Shown here piece by piece: positions 15,405 through 23,285 of a DNA stretch of 64,000 nucleotides (its first letter is position 1; each line of letters begins with the position of its first letter). Source of the DNA: Saccharothrix espanaensis DSM 44229 (lineage in GTDB: Bacteria; Actinomycetota; Actinomycetes; Mycobacteriales; Pseudonocardiaceae); NCBI RefSeq assembly GCF_000328705.1, contig NC_019673.1, positions 8,257,501 to 8,321,500 on the forward strand, read 5' to 3'. The translations under genes and the position numbers were made by a program. The notes under the pieces are model-generated. The model had not been told where the DNA came from and did no database searches. It saw only the letters and a program-made list of their open reading frames with translations.

Positions 15405-16637
15405 TCAGTTCCAGTCGGGGCGCAGCGGCATGCCGGACGACGTGCCGTCCAGCTTCACCCCCAGCACCTGGTGCAGCTGGATGTTGTTCCGCTCGAACCC
15501 CAGCCTCGACGCCGCCAGGTACAGCCGCCACACCCGCGCGCGGGCCGCGCCGACCTCGGCCACCGCCTCGTCCCAGTGCTCGTCCAGGTTGCGCCCCCAC
15601 GCGGCCAGCGTCAGCGCGTAGTGCTCCCGGATGTTCTCCTCGTGCCGCACCTCGAACCCGGTGTCGTGCATCAACGACACGAGGTGACCGGGCCCGACCA
15701 GCTCGCCGTCCGGGAACACGTACCGGTTGATGAACCCGCCGGTGCGCGCCCGCTGCCGGTTGTCCGGCCGGGTGATGCAGTGGTTGAGCATCCGGCCGCC
15801 GGGCCGCAGCTTCCGGTACAGGGAGCGGAAGTAGGCGGGCAGCTTGGCCTTGCCGATGTGCTCGGTGAGGCCGATCGAGCTGACCGCGTCGAAACCGTTC
15901 TCCCGGACGTCGCGGTAGTCCAGGTACCGGACCTCGGCCAGCTCCGACAGGCCCGCGTCGACGATCGCCTTCTGCGCCCACTCCGCCTGGTTGCGCGACA
16001 GCGTGACACCCAGCGCCTTCACGCCGTACTCGCGCGCGGCGTGCATCACCATCCCGCCCCACCCGCAGCCGACGTCGAGCAGCCGCATCCCGGGCTCCAG
16101 CCCCAGTTTGCGGGCCACCAGGTCGTGCTTGGCGAACTGCGCCTGCTCCAGGGTGGACGTCGCGGTCGGGTACACCGCGCAGGTGTAGGCCATCGACGGC
16201 CCCAGAACCCACTCGTAGAAAGCATTGGACACGTCGTAGTGGTGCGCGATGGCCTCGCGGTCCCGTGCCTTGGAGTGCCGCAGGCCGTGCAGCCTGCGCT
16301 CCTGCGGTGGGATCTCCACCCTCGCGTTGAGCCGCTGCCTGCCCAGCTGGCCCAGCAGCTCGATCCGTTGCAGCCACGGCACTTCGCGCAGCGACAGCGC
16401 GGACAGGTGCACCAGCGCGCCGTACACGTCCCCGATGATCTCCAGATTGCCGGTCACGTACGCCCGCGCCAAACCCAGCTCACCCGGCGCGGACGCCAGA
16501 TAGGACAGCGCTTCCGGCGATCTCACCTCGATGCGCACGTCCGCGTCGGCCGAACCCGCCCGGCTGCCGTCGTATGCGCTGAACCCCACGGACGCGTCGC
16601 CGCCGACCGCCCGCTGGAACACCTCGGCCAACCGCAT
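15405..16637 (-). CDS. tmsB: 10-methyl fatty acid methyltransferase (CFA-synthase family)
   Basis: The protein has 410 aa from the ATG at 16637, fixed by GGAGGG just upstream. It belongs to the cyclopropane-fatty-acyl-phospholipid synthase family: SAM-binding LLDVGCGWGGM near residue 187, HHYDVSNAFYEWVLG near residue 130, and IGLTEHIGKAKLPAYF. Paired with the FAD oxidoreductase 11 bases upstream, it matches the TmsB/BfaB-TmsA/BfaA pair that methylates oleoyl chains of phospholipids at C10 to give 10-methylene and then 10-methylstearoyl (tuberculostearic) chains. It acts on membrane lipids from the cytosolic face. Confidence 0.8.
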   Translation of the reverse strand: MRLAEVFQRAVGGDASVGFSAYDGSRAGSADADVRIEVRSPEALSYLASAPGELGLARAYVTGNLEIIGDVYGALVHLSALSLREVPWLQRIELLGQLGRQRLNARVEIPPQERRLHGLRHSKARDREAIAHHYDVSNAFYEWVLGPSMAYTCAVYPTATSTLEQAQFAKHDLVARKLGLEPGMRLLDVGCGWGGMVMHAAREYGVKALGVTLSRNQAEWAQKAIVDAGLSELAEVRYLDYRDVRENGFDAVSSIGLTEHIGKAKLPAYFRSLYRKLRPGGRMLNHCITRPDNRQRARTGGFINRYVFPDGELVGPGHLVSLMHDTGFEVRHEENIREHYALTLAAWGRNLDEHWDEAVAEVGAARARVWRLYLAASRLGFERNNIQLHQVLGVKLDGTSSGMPLRPDWN

Positions 16638-16648
16638 GGACCCTCCAT

Positions 16649-17980
16649 TCACCTGCGGAGAACACACTTGGCGTACAGATCGGGGAGCCGGGCGTCGGCG
16701 TCGAACCGCTGCTTGAGCTCGCGGTAGGTCGCGCCGTCGTACTTCGCCCAGAAGTCCTCCTCCCCGTAGTAGGAGTCCGAGTACAGCGACTTGTGCCCGC
16801 CCAGCTCGGTCACCTTGTCCTCGATCAACCGGTTGCGGCTGCCCAGCTCCTCGTCCGGCCGCAGGTCTACAGTGGACCAGAAGCCGACGTTGACGTACAG
16901 CGCGTCCGGGTCCATCGGGTACAGCGGCCAGCCCACCCGGTCGCGCAGCCGGATCGGGCACAGCCAGACCGGCTCGATGCCGATCTCGCGGTGGAAGAAG
17001 TCCAGGAACTCGGCCAGTTTCGCCACCGGGATCTCGACGTCCTGGATCACCGGTTCCTGCACGGCCTTGCTCAGCTTGGCGCTGAACCCGCTGCGCCGGT
17101 CCCACGCCACGATCTTGTGGTAGACGTCCGACCGCAGGTACCGCTTGGGCCACAGGCGGCGCACCACCGGGTGCTGCGCGCCGAACGCCCGCGAGCACCA
17201 GAACCAGTCGGTGTCCCAGCGCCACAGGTAGTCGCGCACGGTCAGGTAGTCGGTCCGCCGGGCCTGGATCGACCGGTAGTAGATGTTGCGCCCGGTGTAG
17301 TCCGAGCGGTAGGGCGCGCTGTCCGCCCAGTCGGCCAGCGTCAGGTACTGCTCGTGCCCGGAGAACACCGTGCCGTCGATGAAGTCCACCGGCTCGCCCT
17401 GGTAGGAACGTTCCGCGCAGACCGCCTCGACGACCTCCGCCAGCTCCTCCGCCGACCCGAACGGCACGTGCCGCAGCCGCACGAACGGCCGGACCGGCTC
17501 CAGCTCGATCTCCGCGCGCAGCGCGTAGCCGAGCGTGCCGTAGGAGTTGGGGAAGCCCCGGAACAGGTCGTCGGACGGGCCGACCACGACCACCTCGCCG
17601 TCGCCGGTCAGCACTTCCAGCTCGCGCGCCGACTCGTGCGGCAGTCCGTTGCGGAACGAGCTGGACTCGATGCCCAGCCCGGCGATCGCGCCGCCCAGCG
17701 TGATCGTCTTGAGCTGCGGCACCACCAGCGGCATCAGTCCGTGCGGGAGGGTGGCGTCCACCAGGTGCTCGTAGGTGGTCATGCCCTGGACCTGGGCGGT
17801 GCGCGTGGACGCGTCGACCGAGAGCACTCGGTCGAAGCGGGCCACGTCGAGACCGCCGGGTTGGTCGGCGCGGAACCGGAACAGGTTCGACGTCGGCTTG
17901 GCGAGCCGGACGGGCCGGCCCGCCGGGATCGCCGCGTACTGGCCGCGCAGGTCGGCCACCGCTTGTCCGTGATCGCTCAC
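16649..17980 (-). CDS. tmsA: FAD-dependent 10-methylene reductase of branched fatty acid synthesis
   Basis: The protein has 443 aa if it starts at the GTG at 17980 (SDHGQAVADLRGQYAAIP); the open frame extends to a TTG at 18022 without family support. A TAACGT hexamer lies about nine bases before that GTG, so a leaderless start is likely. The FAD_binding_4 fold is shown by RLAKPTSNLFRFR, TITLGGAIAGLGIESSSFRNGL and GTLGYALRAEIEL. The C-terminus (WPLYPMDPDALYVNVGFWSTVD) resembles the DHCR24-like group that includes TmsA/BfaA. With tmsB it would reduce the 10-methylene intermediate. The third gene found in some tms loci, tmsC, is absent here. Confidence 0.78.
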   Translation of the reverse strand: MSDHGQAVADLRGQYAAIPAGRPVRLAKPTSNLFRFRADQPGGLDVARFDRVLSVDASTRTAQVQGMTTYEHLVDATLPHGLMPLVVPQLKTITLGGAIAGLGIESSSFRNGLPHESARELEVLTGDGEVVVVGPSDDLFRGFPNSYGTLGYALRAEIELEPVRPFVRLRHVPFGSAEELAEVVEAVCAERSYQGEPVDFIDGTVFSGHEQYLTLADWADSAPYRSDYTGRNIYYRSIQARRTDYLTVRDYLWRWDTDWFWCSRAFGAQHPVVRRLWPKRYLRSDVYHKIVAWDRRSGFSAKLSKAVQEPVIQDVEIPVAKLAEFLDFFHREIGIEPVWLCPIRLRDRVGWPLYPMDPDALYVNVGFWSTVDLRPDEELGSRNRLIEDKVTELGGHKSLYSDSYYGEEDFWAKYDGATYRELKQRFDADARLPDLYAKCVLRR

Positions 17981-18040
17981 CTGATCGACGTTAGGCCGAC
18001 CGACGCTGGTCAGCACCCCCAAATTCGACCGGCCGAGAAG

Positions 18041-18054
18041 TTACCGTCCGGTAG
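18041..18054 (+). promoter_or_regulatory. Candidate TetR-type operator before the acyl-CoA dehydrogenase
   Basis: TTACCGTCCGGTAG is a near-perfect dyad (TACCG/CGGTA) 13 bases before the ATG. TACCCT (18055-18060) could serve as a -10. It lies between the divergent tmsA and dehydrogenase genes. Confidence 0.35.
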
Positions 18055-18067
18055 TACCCTGGCGGCC

Positions 18068-19660
18068 ATGACCCGCGCCACGCACCAGGTGACCAACCAG
18101 GTCCCCCCGCTGGAAGGCCACGACGTGGCCGAAGACCCCGCGCTGCTGGCCGGGCTGCACCGCGGCGGCGCGGCGTGGGCCGAGGCCGAGCTGCACGAAC
18201 TCGGCGTCGAAGCGGGCTCGGCGCACGTCCAACACCTGGGACGGCAGGCGAACGCCAACCCGCCCGTCCTGCACACCCACGACCGTTACGGCAACCGGAT
18301 CGACGAGGTCGAGTTCCACCCCGCCTGGCACGAACTGATGACCACCGCCGTCGGACGCGGCCTGCACGCCACCCCGTGGCGCGACGAGCGGCCCGGCGCG
18401 CACGTCGCCCGCGCGGCCAAGTTCTACGTGTGGAGCCAGGCCGAGGCCGGGCACGGCTGCCCGATCTCGATGACCTACGCGTCCGTGCCCGCTTTGCGCA
18501 AAACACCCGAACTGGCCGAACGGTTCGAACCGCTGCTCGCGTCGACCACCTACGACTTCGGCCTGCGCGCCCCGGACGGCAAGCGCGGTCTGATCGCGGG
18601 CATGTCGATGACCGAGAAGCAGGGCGGCTCGGACGTCCGCGCGAACACCACGACCGCGACACCGGCCGGCGACCACCACCGGCTGACCGGCCACAAGTGG
18701 TTCACCTCCGCGCCGATGTCCGACCTGTTCCTCACCCTGGCGCAGGCACCGGAAGGACTGTCCTGCTTCGTGCTGCCCCGGGTCCTGCCGGACGGGTCGC
18801 GCAACGCGATGTCCCTCCAGCGCCTCAAGGACAAGCTGGGCAACAAGTCCAACGCGTCGGCCGAGCTGGAGTACGACGGCGCGGTCGGCTGGCTGGTCGG
18901 CGAGCCGGGGCGGGGTGTGCGGACCATCATCGAGATGGTCAACTCGACGCGGCTGGACTGCGTGCTGGGCAGCGCGTCCGGGATGCGCTACGGCCTCACC
19001 CAGGCGACCCACCACGCCGCGCACCGGGCGGCGTTCGGGCGGGACCTGGTCGACCAGCCCGCGATGCGCAACGTCCTCGCGGACCTGGCCGTGGAGTCCG
19101 AGGCGGCGACGACGGCAGCGCTGTGGCTGGCCGGCACCCGCAGCAGGCTGGGGCTCGCGGTGACCAAGTACTGGGTGTGCAAGCGCGGCCCCGCGCACGC
19201 CGCCGAGGCGCTGGAGTGCCTGGGCGGCAACGGGTACATCGAGGAGTCCGGGATGCCCCGGCTGTTCCGCGAGTCGCCGCTGATGTCCATCTGGGAGGGG
19301 TCGGGCAACGTGGCGGCGCTGGACGCGCTGCGCGCGATGGCCCGTGAACCGGAGGCGGTGGCGCAGTTCTTCGCCGAACTGGACGCGGCACGTGGTGCCG
19401 ACCGGCGGCTGGACGCGGCCGTGGCGGCGTTGAAGACTGAGCTGACCGATGTGGAGGACCTGGAAGTCCGGGCGCGGAGGCTGGTGGAGCGGATGGCGCT
19501 GGCACTGCAGGGTTCCCTGCTGGTGCGGCACGGACACCCGGCGGTGGCGGACGCGTTCTGCGCGTCCCGCCTGTCGGGCGACTGGGGCGCGGCCTTCGGT
19601 ACCCTGCCGCGCGGCGTGGACTTCGCGGCGATCATCGAACGGGCGAGGCCCAAGGTGTGA
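18068..19660 (+). CDS. AidB-like acyl-CoA dehydrogenase family protein
   Basis: The protein has 530 aa, longer than ordinary acyl-CoA dehydrogenases (about 385) and typical of the AidB branch. Motifs include GCPISMTYASVPALR near residue 135, GMSMTEKQGGSDVRANTT near residue 178, and ECLGGNGYIEESGMPRLFRESPLMSIWEGSGN near residue 382. AidB binds FAD and DNA and protects E. coli during alkylation stress; the activity of actinobacterial members is unknown. The ATG at 18068 follows a dyad and possible -10 closely. Confidence 0.88.
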   Translation: MTRATHQVTNQVPPLEGHDVAEDPALLAGLHRGGAAWAEAELHELGVEAGSAHVQHLGRQANANPPVLHTHDRYGNRIDEVEFHPAWHELMTTAVGRGLHATPWRDERPGAHVARAAKFYVWSQAEAGHGCPISMTYASVPALRKTPELAERFEPLLASTTYDFGLRAPDGKRGLIAGMSMTEKQGGSDVRANTTTATPAGDHHRLTGHKWFTSAPMSDLFLTLAQAPEGLSCFVLPRVLPDGSRNAMSLQRLKDKLGNKSNASAELEYDGAVGWLVGEPGRGVRTIIEMVNSTRLDCVLGSASGMRYGLTQATHHAAHRAAFGRDLVDQPAMRNVLADLAVESEAATTAALWLAGTRSRLGLAVTKYWVCKRGPAHAAEALECLGGNGYIEESGMPRLFRESPLMSIWEGSGNVAALDALRAMAREPEAVAQFFAELDAARGADRRLDAAVAALKTELTDVEDLEVRARRLVERMALALQGSLLVRHGHPAVADAFCASRLSGDWGAAFGTLPRGVDFAAIIERARPKV

Positions 19661-19712
19661 CCTGGAAGCCGACTGCGATCCAGATACGGATGAACCCGTG
19701 ACCCCCGATCCG

Positions 19713-19811
19713 GGCAGCGCACTCGCCCTTGGCGGCACCCGCACCCCTGGCAGTGCCCGCACTCCCGGCAGCGCACTCGACTCGGGCAGCGCACTCGACT
19801 CGGGCGGCGCC
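19713..19811 (+). repeat. 18-bp minisatellite between dehydrogenase and crotonase genes
   Basis: Five consecutive 18-base units (19713-19730, 19731-19748, 19749-19766, 19767-19784, 19785-19802) plus a half unit follow the form GGCAGCGCACTCGACTCG. The last two full units are identical. Period 18 preserves reading frame, giving GSALDS-type hexapeptides in one frame, although no convincing gene start precedes them. Confidence 0.8.
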
Positions 19812-19834
19812 ATGAGTCCGTCGTGGGTGGCCCC

Positions 19835-20605
19835 GTGAGCTCGGTGCGCGTGGAGCGATCCGGGCCGATCTGCACGGTGCTGCTGAACCGCCCGGCGGTG
19901 CGCAACGCCGTGGATGGCCCGACCGCGCACACCCTCACCGAGGTGTTCCGCGAGTTCGACGAGGACGAGTCGCTGTCGGTGGCCGTCCTGCACGGCGAGG
20001 GCGGCACGTTCTGCTCCGGCGCGGACCTCAAAGCGCTGGGCACGCCCCGCAGCAACGACCCGAGGTCCCCCTCCGGCCCGATGGGCCCCACGAGACTCCG
20101 CCTGTCGAAGCCGGTGATCGCCGCGGTGTCCGGCCACGCCGTGGCAGGCGGCCTGGAACTGGCCCTGTGGTGCGACCTGCGGGTGGCCGACGAAGACGCG
20201 ACATTCGGCGTCTTCTGCCGCCGCTGGGGCGTGCCCCTGATCGACGGCGGGTCCGCGCGCCTACCCAGGCTGATCGGCCAATCCCGCGCAATGGACCTGA
20301 TCCTCACCGGCCGCCCGGTAGGCGCGGCGGAAGCCCTCGCGATCGGCCTCGCCAACCGGGTGGTCCCACCCGGAACATCCCGCGCGGCAGCCGAGACCTT
20401 GGCGCGCGACCTGGCAGCGTTCCCCCAAACCTGCCTGCGCGAGGACCGCCTGTCCCTCCTGGAACAGCACGACCTCCCCGAAGACCAGGCCCTGGCCAAC
20501 GAACTGGCCCACGGCCTGACCTCCCTACGCGAAGTAGAACCAGGCCTCTCCCGCTACCTGGCCGGCGAAGGCCGCCACGGCCACTTCCGCCAGGACCCCA
20601 CCTGA
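19835..20605 (+). CDS. Enoyl-CoA hydratase/isomerase (crotonase) family protein
   Basis: The protein has 256 aa from the GTG at 19835, preceded by GGGTGG; another GTG at 19823 is possible. The crotonase fold is clear: VLLNRPAVRNAVD, oxyanion-hole segment GGTFCSGADLKALG, and SGHAVAGGLELALWCDLRVADEDATFG. The ATFGV segment and the GVPLIDGGSARLPRLIG helix carry the usual active-site region, where the Glu of true hydratases near this position is replaced by Asp-Gly. An isomerase, hydrolase or other crotonase reaction is therefore possible. It follows the AidB-like gene on the same strand. Confidence 0.82.
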   Translation: MSSVRVERSGPICTVLLNRPAVRNAVDGPTAHTLTEVFREFDEDESLSVAVLHGEGGTFCSGADLKALGTPRSNDPRSPSGPMGPTRLRLSKPVIAAVSGHAVAGGLELALWCDLRVADEDATFGVFCRRWGVPLIDGGSARLPRLIGQSRAMDLILTGRPVGAAEALAIGLANRVVPPGTSRAAAETLARDLAAFPQTCLREDRLSLLEQHDLPEDQALANELAHGLTSLREVEPGLSRYLAGEGRHGHFRQDPT

Positions 20606-20997
20606 CTCACCGGACGCGACCGGACGCGACCGGACGCGCCAGGAAGCCCGGCGTCACCCCGAAGTCCCAGCCCGAGCACGCGGCGGGAAGTCGACCGATG
20701 CCGGCGAGGTCCTGATCACCGGCTCCACGCGCAGACTCCACGCGCTGGCTTCACGTGCTGGCTTCACGCGCCACGCCAGCTTGACGCGCCTGCCCGAATC
20801 GCCTGACGGACTCGCCTTCCGGCGGCCGCCGGGCTCGCGCCCCATACGTCTGCCGAACTGGCAGCCGCACCCGCCAGCCGGCCGTAGGCCAAGCGGGCGG
20901 GCACAGGTGCGGCGGTTCAGGGGCGGCGGTCGGAGGCGGCGGTCGGGGGCGGTCGTGCGGTTGGGGGCGGCGGTCGGGGCGGTCGTGGGGGTGTGGC
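20606..20997. other. Non-coding region with short repeats left of the IS element
   Basis: It holds a threefold tandem 10-mer, CGGACGCGAC or CGGACGCGCC (20611-20640), a duplicated CTGGCTTCACG block near 20746-20770, and a G-rich stretch at about 20909-20992 built of GGCGGTCG-like units. No open frame here has convincing codon use. Confidence 0.55.
20909..20992 (+). repeat. G-rich GGCGGTCG-type repeat tract
   Basis: Repeated GGCGGCGGTCGG and GGGGGCGGTCGTG units occur up to the IS insertion point. Several runs of three to five G within short distances make G-quadruplex formation possible. Confidence 0.5.
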
Positions 20998-20999
20998 TA

Positions 21000-21030
21000 G
21001 TGCGTTGACCACGAACGTTCGCCGGGTTGG
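21000..21030 (+). repeat. Left terminal inverted repeat of the IS630 element
   Basis: It begins GTGCGTTGACC directly after the TA at 20998-20999 and ends GTTCGCCGGGTTGG. Four mismatches against the right repeat are clustered in the centre. Confidence 0.85.
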
Positions 21031-21118
21031 GGACACGCCGCGTGAGGTCCGCGACCGGTGGCAGGGTTGATCTCATGCTCGGTGGTGACGTAGTAGCCGC
21101 CGAGTGTGAGAGGCATCG

Positions 21119-22231
21119 ATGGCCGAGCCGGTCAGAGCACGTCGATTAACCGAGGACGAGGGCCGTCGTCTGCTGAACTACGTGCGTCGGGGCAAGCAGG
21201 GCACGATCCGGATGCGTCGGGCGGTGATCATCCTGGCGTCGTCGTCCGGGACCCCGGCGCCGTCGATCGCCAGGCTGGTCGCCGCCGACCCGGACACCGT
21301 GCGGGACGTGATCCACGACTTCAACGCCCGCGGCCTGGCGGCTCTGGACCCTAGCTGGGCGGGAGGCCGTCCCCGCCTGATCGGCCCCGACGACATCGCG
21401 TTCGTCGTGGCGACGGCCAAGGCCCGCCCCGCGAGGGCGGGCCTGCCCTTCACCCGGTGGAGCCTGCGCAAACTCGCCGCCCACCTGCACCGCAACCCAC
21501 ATCGCCGGGTCCGTATCGGCCGGGAACGACTGCGCCAGATCCTGCGCGAGCACGGGATCAGCTTCCAACGGACCCGGACCTGGAAGACCTCCAACGACCC
21601 CGCCTTCGACGCCAAACTCGACCGCATCGACGCGGTCCTCACCAGGTTCCCGCAGCGCTGCTTCGCCTTCGACCAGTTCGGACCACTCTCGATCCGCCCG
21701 CACCACGGCTCCGGCTGGACACCACGCAAACACCCCGACCGACTGCCGGCGACCTACCGCCGCACCCACGGCATCCGCTACTTCCACGGCTGCCACTCCA
21801 TCGGCGACGACCGGCTCCGGGGCGTCACCAGCCGCCGCAAAGGCGGCGACCACAGCCTGGCCGCCCTCAAGTCGATCAGGGCGGCCAGACCCGACGGCGC
21901 ACCGATCTACGTGATCATGGACAACCTGTCGGCCAACAAGACCCCGAGAATCCTCGGCTGGGCGGCCGACAACAACGTCGAGGTCTGCCTGACCCCGACC
22001 TACGCCTCCTGGGCCAACCCCATCGAGCCGCAGTTCGGGCCGCTACGCACCTTCGTCATCGCCAACTCCGTCCACCCCAACCACACCGTCTTGGCCAGAC
22101 GACTCCAAGAACACCTGCGTTGGCGCAACGCCAACGCACGCCACCCCGACGTCCTCGCCGCCCAACGCCGCGAACGAGCACGCATCCGCAGCGAACGACA
22201 CCAACGCTGGGGCCGACCACACGCAGCCTGA
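21119..22231 (+). CDS. IS630-family transposase
   Basis: The protein has 370 aa with an intact frame. An N-terminal helix-turn-helix (residues about 20-75, including TPAPSIARLVAADPDTVRDVI) is followed by the DDE catalytic core: Asp in CFAFDQFGPL, Asp in VIMDNLSANK, and Glu in WANPIEPQF. GAGAGG lies just before the ATG. The stop codon abuts the right inverted repeat. With both ends and all three catalytic residues present, the element may still be mobile. Confidence 0.92.
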   Translation: MAEPVRARRLTEDEGRRLLNYVRRGKQGTIRMRRAVIILASSSGTPAPSIARLVAADPDTVRDVIHDFNARGLAALDPSWAGGRPRLIGPDDIAFVVATAKARPARAGLPFTRWSLRKLAAHLHRNPHRRVRIGRERLRQILREHGISFQRTRTWKTSNDPAFDAKLDRIDAVLTRFPQRCFAFDQFGPLSIRPHHGSGWTPRKHPDRLPATYRRTHGIRYFHGCHSIGDDRLRGVTSRRKGGDHSLAALKSIRAARPDGAPIYVIMDNLSANKTPRILGWAADNNVEVCLTPTYASWANPIEPQFGPLRTFVIANSVHPNHTVLARRLQEHLRWRNANARHPDVLAAQRRERARIRSERHQRWGRPHAA

Positions 22232-22262
22232 CCAACCCGGCGAACCTAAATGGTCAACGCAC
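22232..22262 (-). repeat. Right terminal inverted repeat of the IS630 element
   Basis: Read on the minus strand it begins GTGCGTTGACC and ends GCCGGGTTGG, mirroring the left end. It begins at the base after the transposase stop. Confidence 0.85.
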
Positions 22263-22264
22263 TA

Positions 22265-22602
22265 GTTGGGCTTGGGGTGGGCTGGTTCGTTGTGGCTCCG
22301 TGGGTGTCGTCTGGTCGTCTGGTCGGTCAGTGGGTGGTGCGTGGTTCGCGGGGTTCCAAAATCAAACCGAGTAGCTGTAACGGTGTTTTCGTACAGTTTT
22401 CCGGGGTGATCACCCGGTTGTGTGACGTTTGCCGATGAACGGCGGTCCGACTGGGCGAAGTGATGTCGCAGTCGGATCTACAGGTTAGACCAAGATGGCG
22501 GAGTTGGCGCTACTTGCAGGCAGGCGGAGTGGCGCGGGGGGAAGAGAGGGGCGGAGGGAGGGTGACAGTGTGAGTGGGGAGTGGAAAATGGAAGAACGGC
22601 GA
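22265..22602. other. Non-coding, lower-GC stretch right of the IS element
   Basis: No gene is recognisable. The left part is G/T-rich. At 22404-22415 there is a perfect 12-base palindrome GGGTGATCACCC inside a CCGG-flanked block, which could be a regulator site. The stretch 22365-22500 is markedly richer in A and T than its surroundings. Confidence 0.5.
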
Positions 22603-22630
22603 TCCTCGCGTGCCACAATGCACGCGAGGA
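22603..22630 (-). terminator. Terminator of the secreted-protein gene
   Basis: TCCTCGCGTGC (22603-22613) and GCACGCGAGGA (22620-22630) form a perfect 11-bp stem with a six-base loop, about 40 bases past the stop of the minus-strand gene at 22670. Confidence 0.75.
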
Positions 22631-22669
22631 CCACCCGGGAATGAGCTTTGGGTTTGTCTTTTCAGCTGA

Positions 22670-23161
22670 TCAGAAGGCCACCTGCACGTGGAACGCTCGG
22701 TCGGCCAGCACGCCCGTCGAGTCGTAGGTGCGGACAAACAGGCCGTTCGTCGTCGTCACTCTGCCCACGGTCGTCACCTCTCCCGGCGGGCCGAAGCCCA
22801 CGTTGCCGGGGATGCCCAGGGTCGCCACGTACGACCCCGCCGCGATGGCGAAGTTGCCGAAGTACACCTCGTACGTGCCCACGGCCACCCTGGTCGCCCC
22901 GGATGCACCGAAGTTCTGGCTCGTCAGAACACCGTTGTCGACCACGGCGTAGACGAGCTGCGGAGTGGCTTGGGTGCGCGGGCCGCCGGCCAGTTTCGCC
23001 TGTTCTTGTGCCCACGCGCTGAGTGGCGGCTGTTCCGACGTTCGGACCACCCCCGGCGCGTCGGGACCCGCCGACGCCACCTGGACGGCACCGAAAACGA
23101 CCAGCACCAAGACGGCCAGGGCCGCCGCCACTCGGAACGCAGTCTTGGACGGTTGGGACAT
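22670..23161 (-). CDS. Secreted or membrane-anchored hypothetical protein
   Basis: The protein has 163 aa from the ATG at 23161, which has GGGGAGG eight bases upstream. Residues about 8-32 form one hydrophobic helix ending VASAG, either a cleavable signal peptide or an anchor. The exported part is small and beta-rich (VYAVVDNGVLTSQNFGASGATRV, then TTTNGLFVRTYDSTG) with no catalytic motif. I do not recognise a family. It is monocistronic, with its own terminator. Confidence 0.65.
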   Translation of the reverse strand: MSQPSKTAFRVAAALAVLVLVVFGAVQVASAGPDAPGVVRTSEQPPLSAWAQEQAKLAGGPRTQATPQLVYAVVDNGVLTSQNFGASGATRVAVGTYEVYFGNFAIAAGSYVATLGIPGNVGFGPPGEVTTVGRVTTTNGLFVRTYDSTGVLADRAFHVQVAF

Positions 23162-23285
23162 TCGTCGATCCTCCCCGAATCGATCCGCCCCGGCTTTCAC
23201 CGAGTGACCCAGCGTCCCGCGTGATCATGGTTCACACATGAATGCATTCGGATGCAGGTTTCCACAGTTCATTCACGCGATTGCC

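Larger units (their letters stand above)
21000..22262 (+). mobile_element. Complete IS630-family insertion sequence
   Basis: The element is 1263 bp, bounded by TA dinucleotides at 20998-20999 and 22263-22264, the expected IS630 target duplication. The 31-bp terminal inverted repeats (21000-21030 and 22232-22262) match at 27 positions. Both begin GTGCGTTGACC and end GCCGGGTTGG on the inward side. One intact DDE transposase lies inside. Confidence 0.88.

Noticed and set aside
19449..19838. Plus-strand frame with GSALDS hexapeptide repeats
   Set aside because: Its 5' half lies out of frame inside the dehydrogenase gene and no start or ribosome-binding site precedes the repeat part, so I treat the repeat as non-coding.
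18041..20137. 698-codon minus-strand open frame
   Set aside because: It is antisense to the AidB-like and crotonase genes. Its SALPESSALP-like stretch is only the reverse of the 18-bp minisatellite.
20611..20640. CRISPR-like repeats
   Set aside because: The three 10-mers are contiguous without spacers, so they are a simple tandem repeat.
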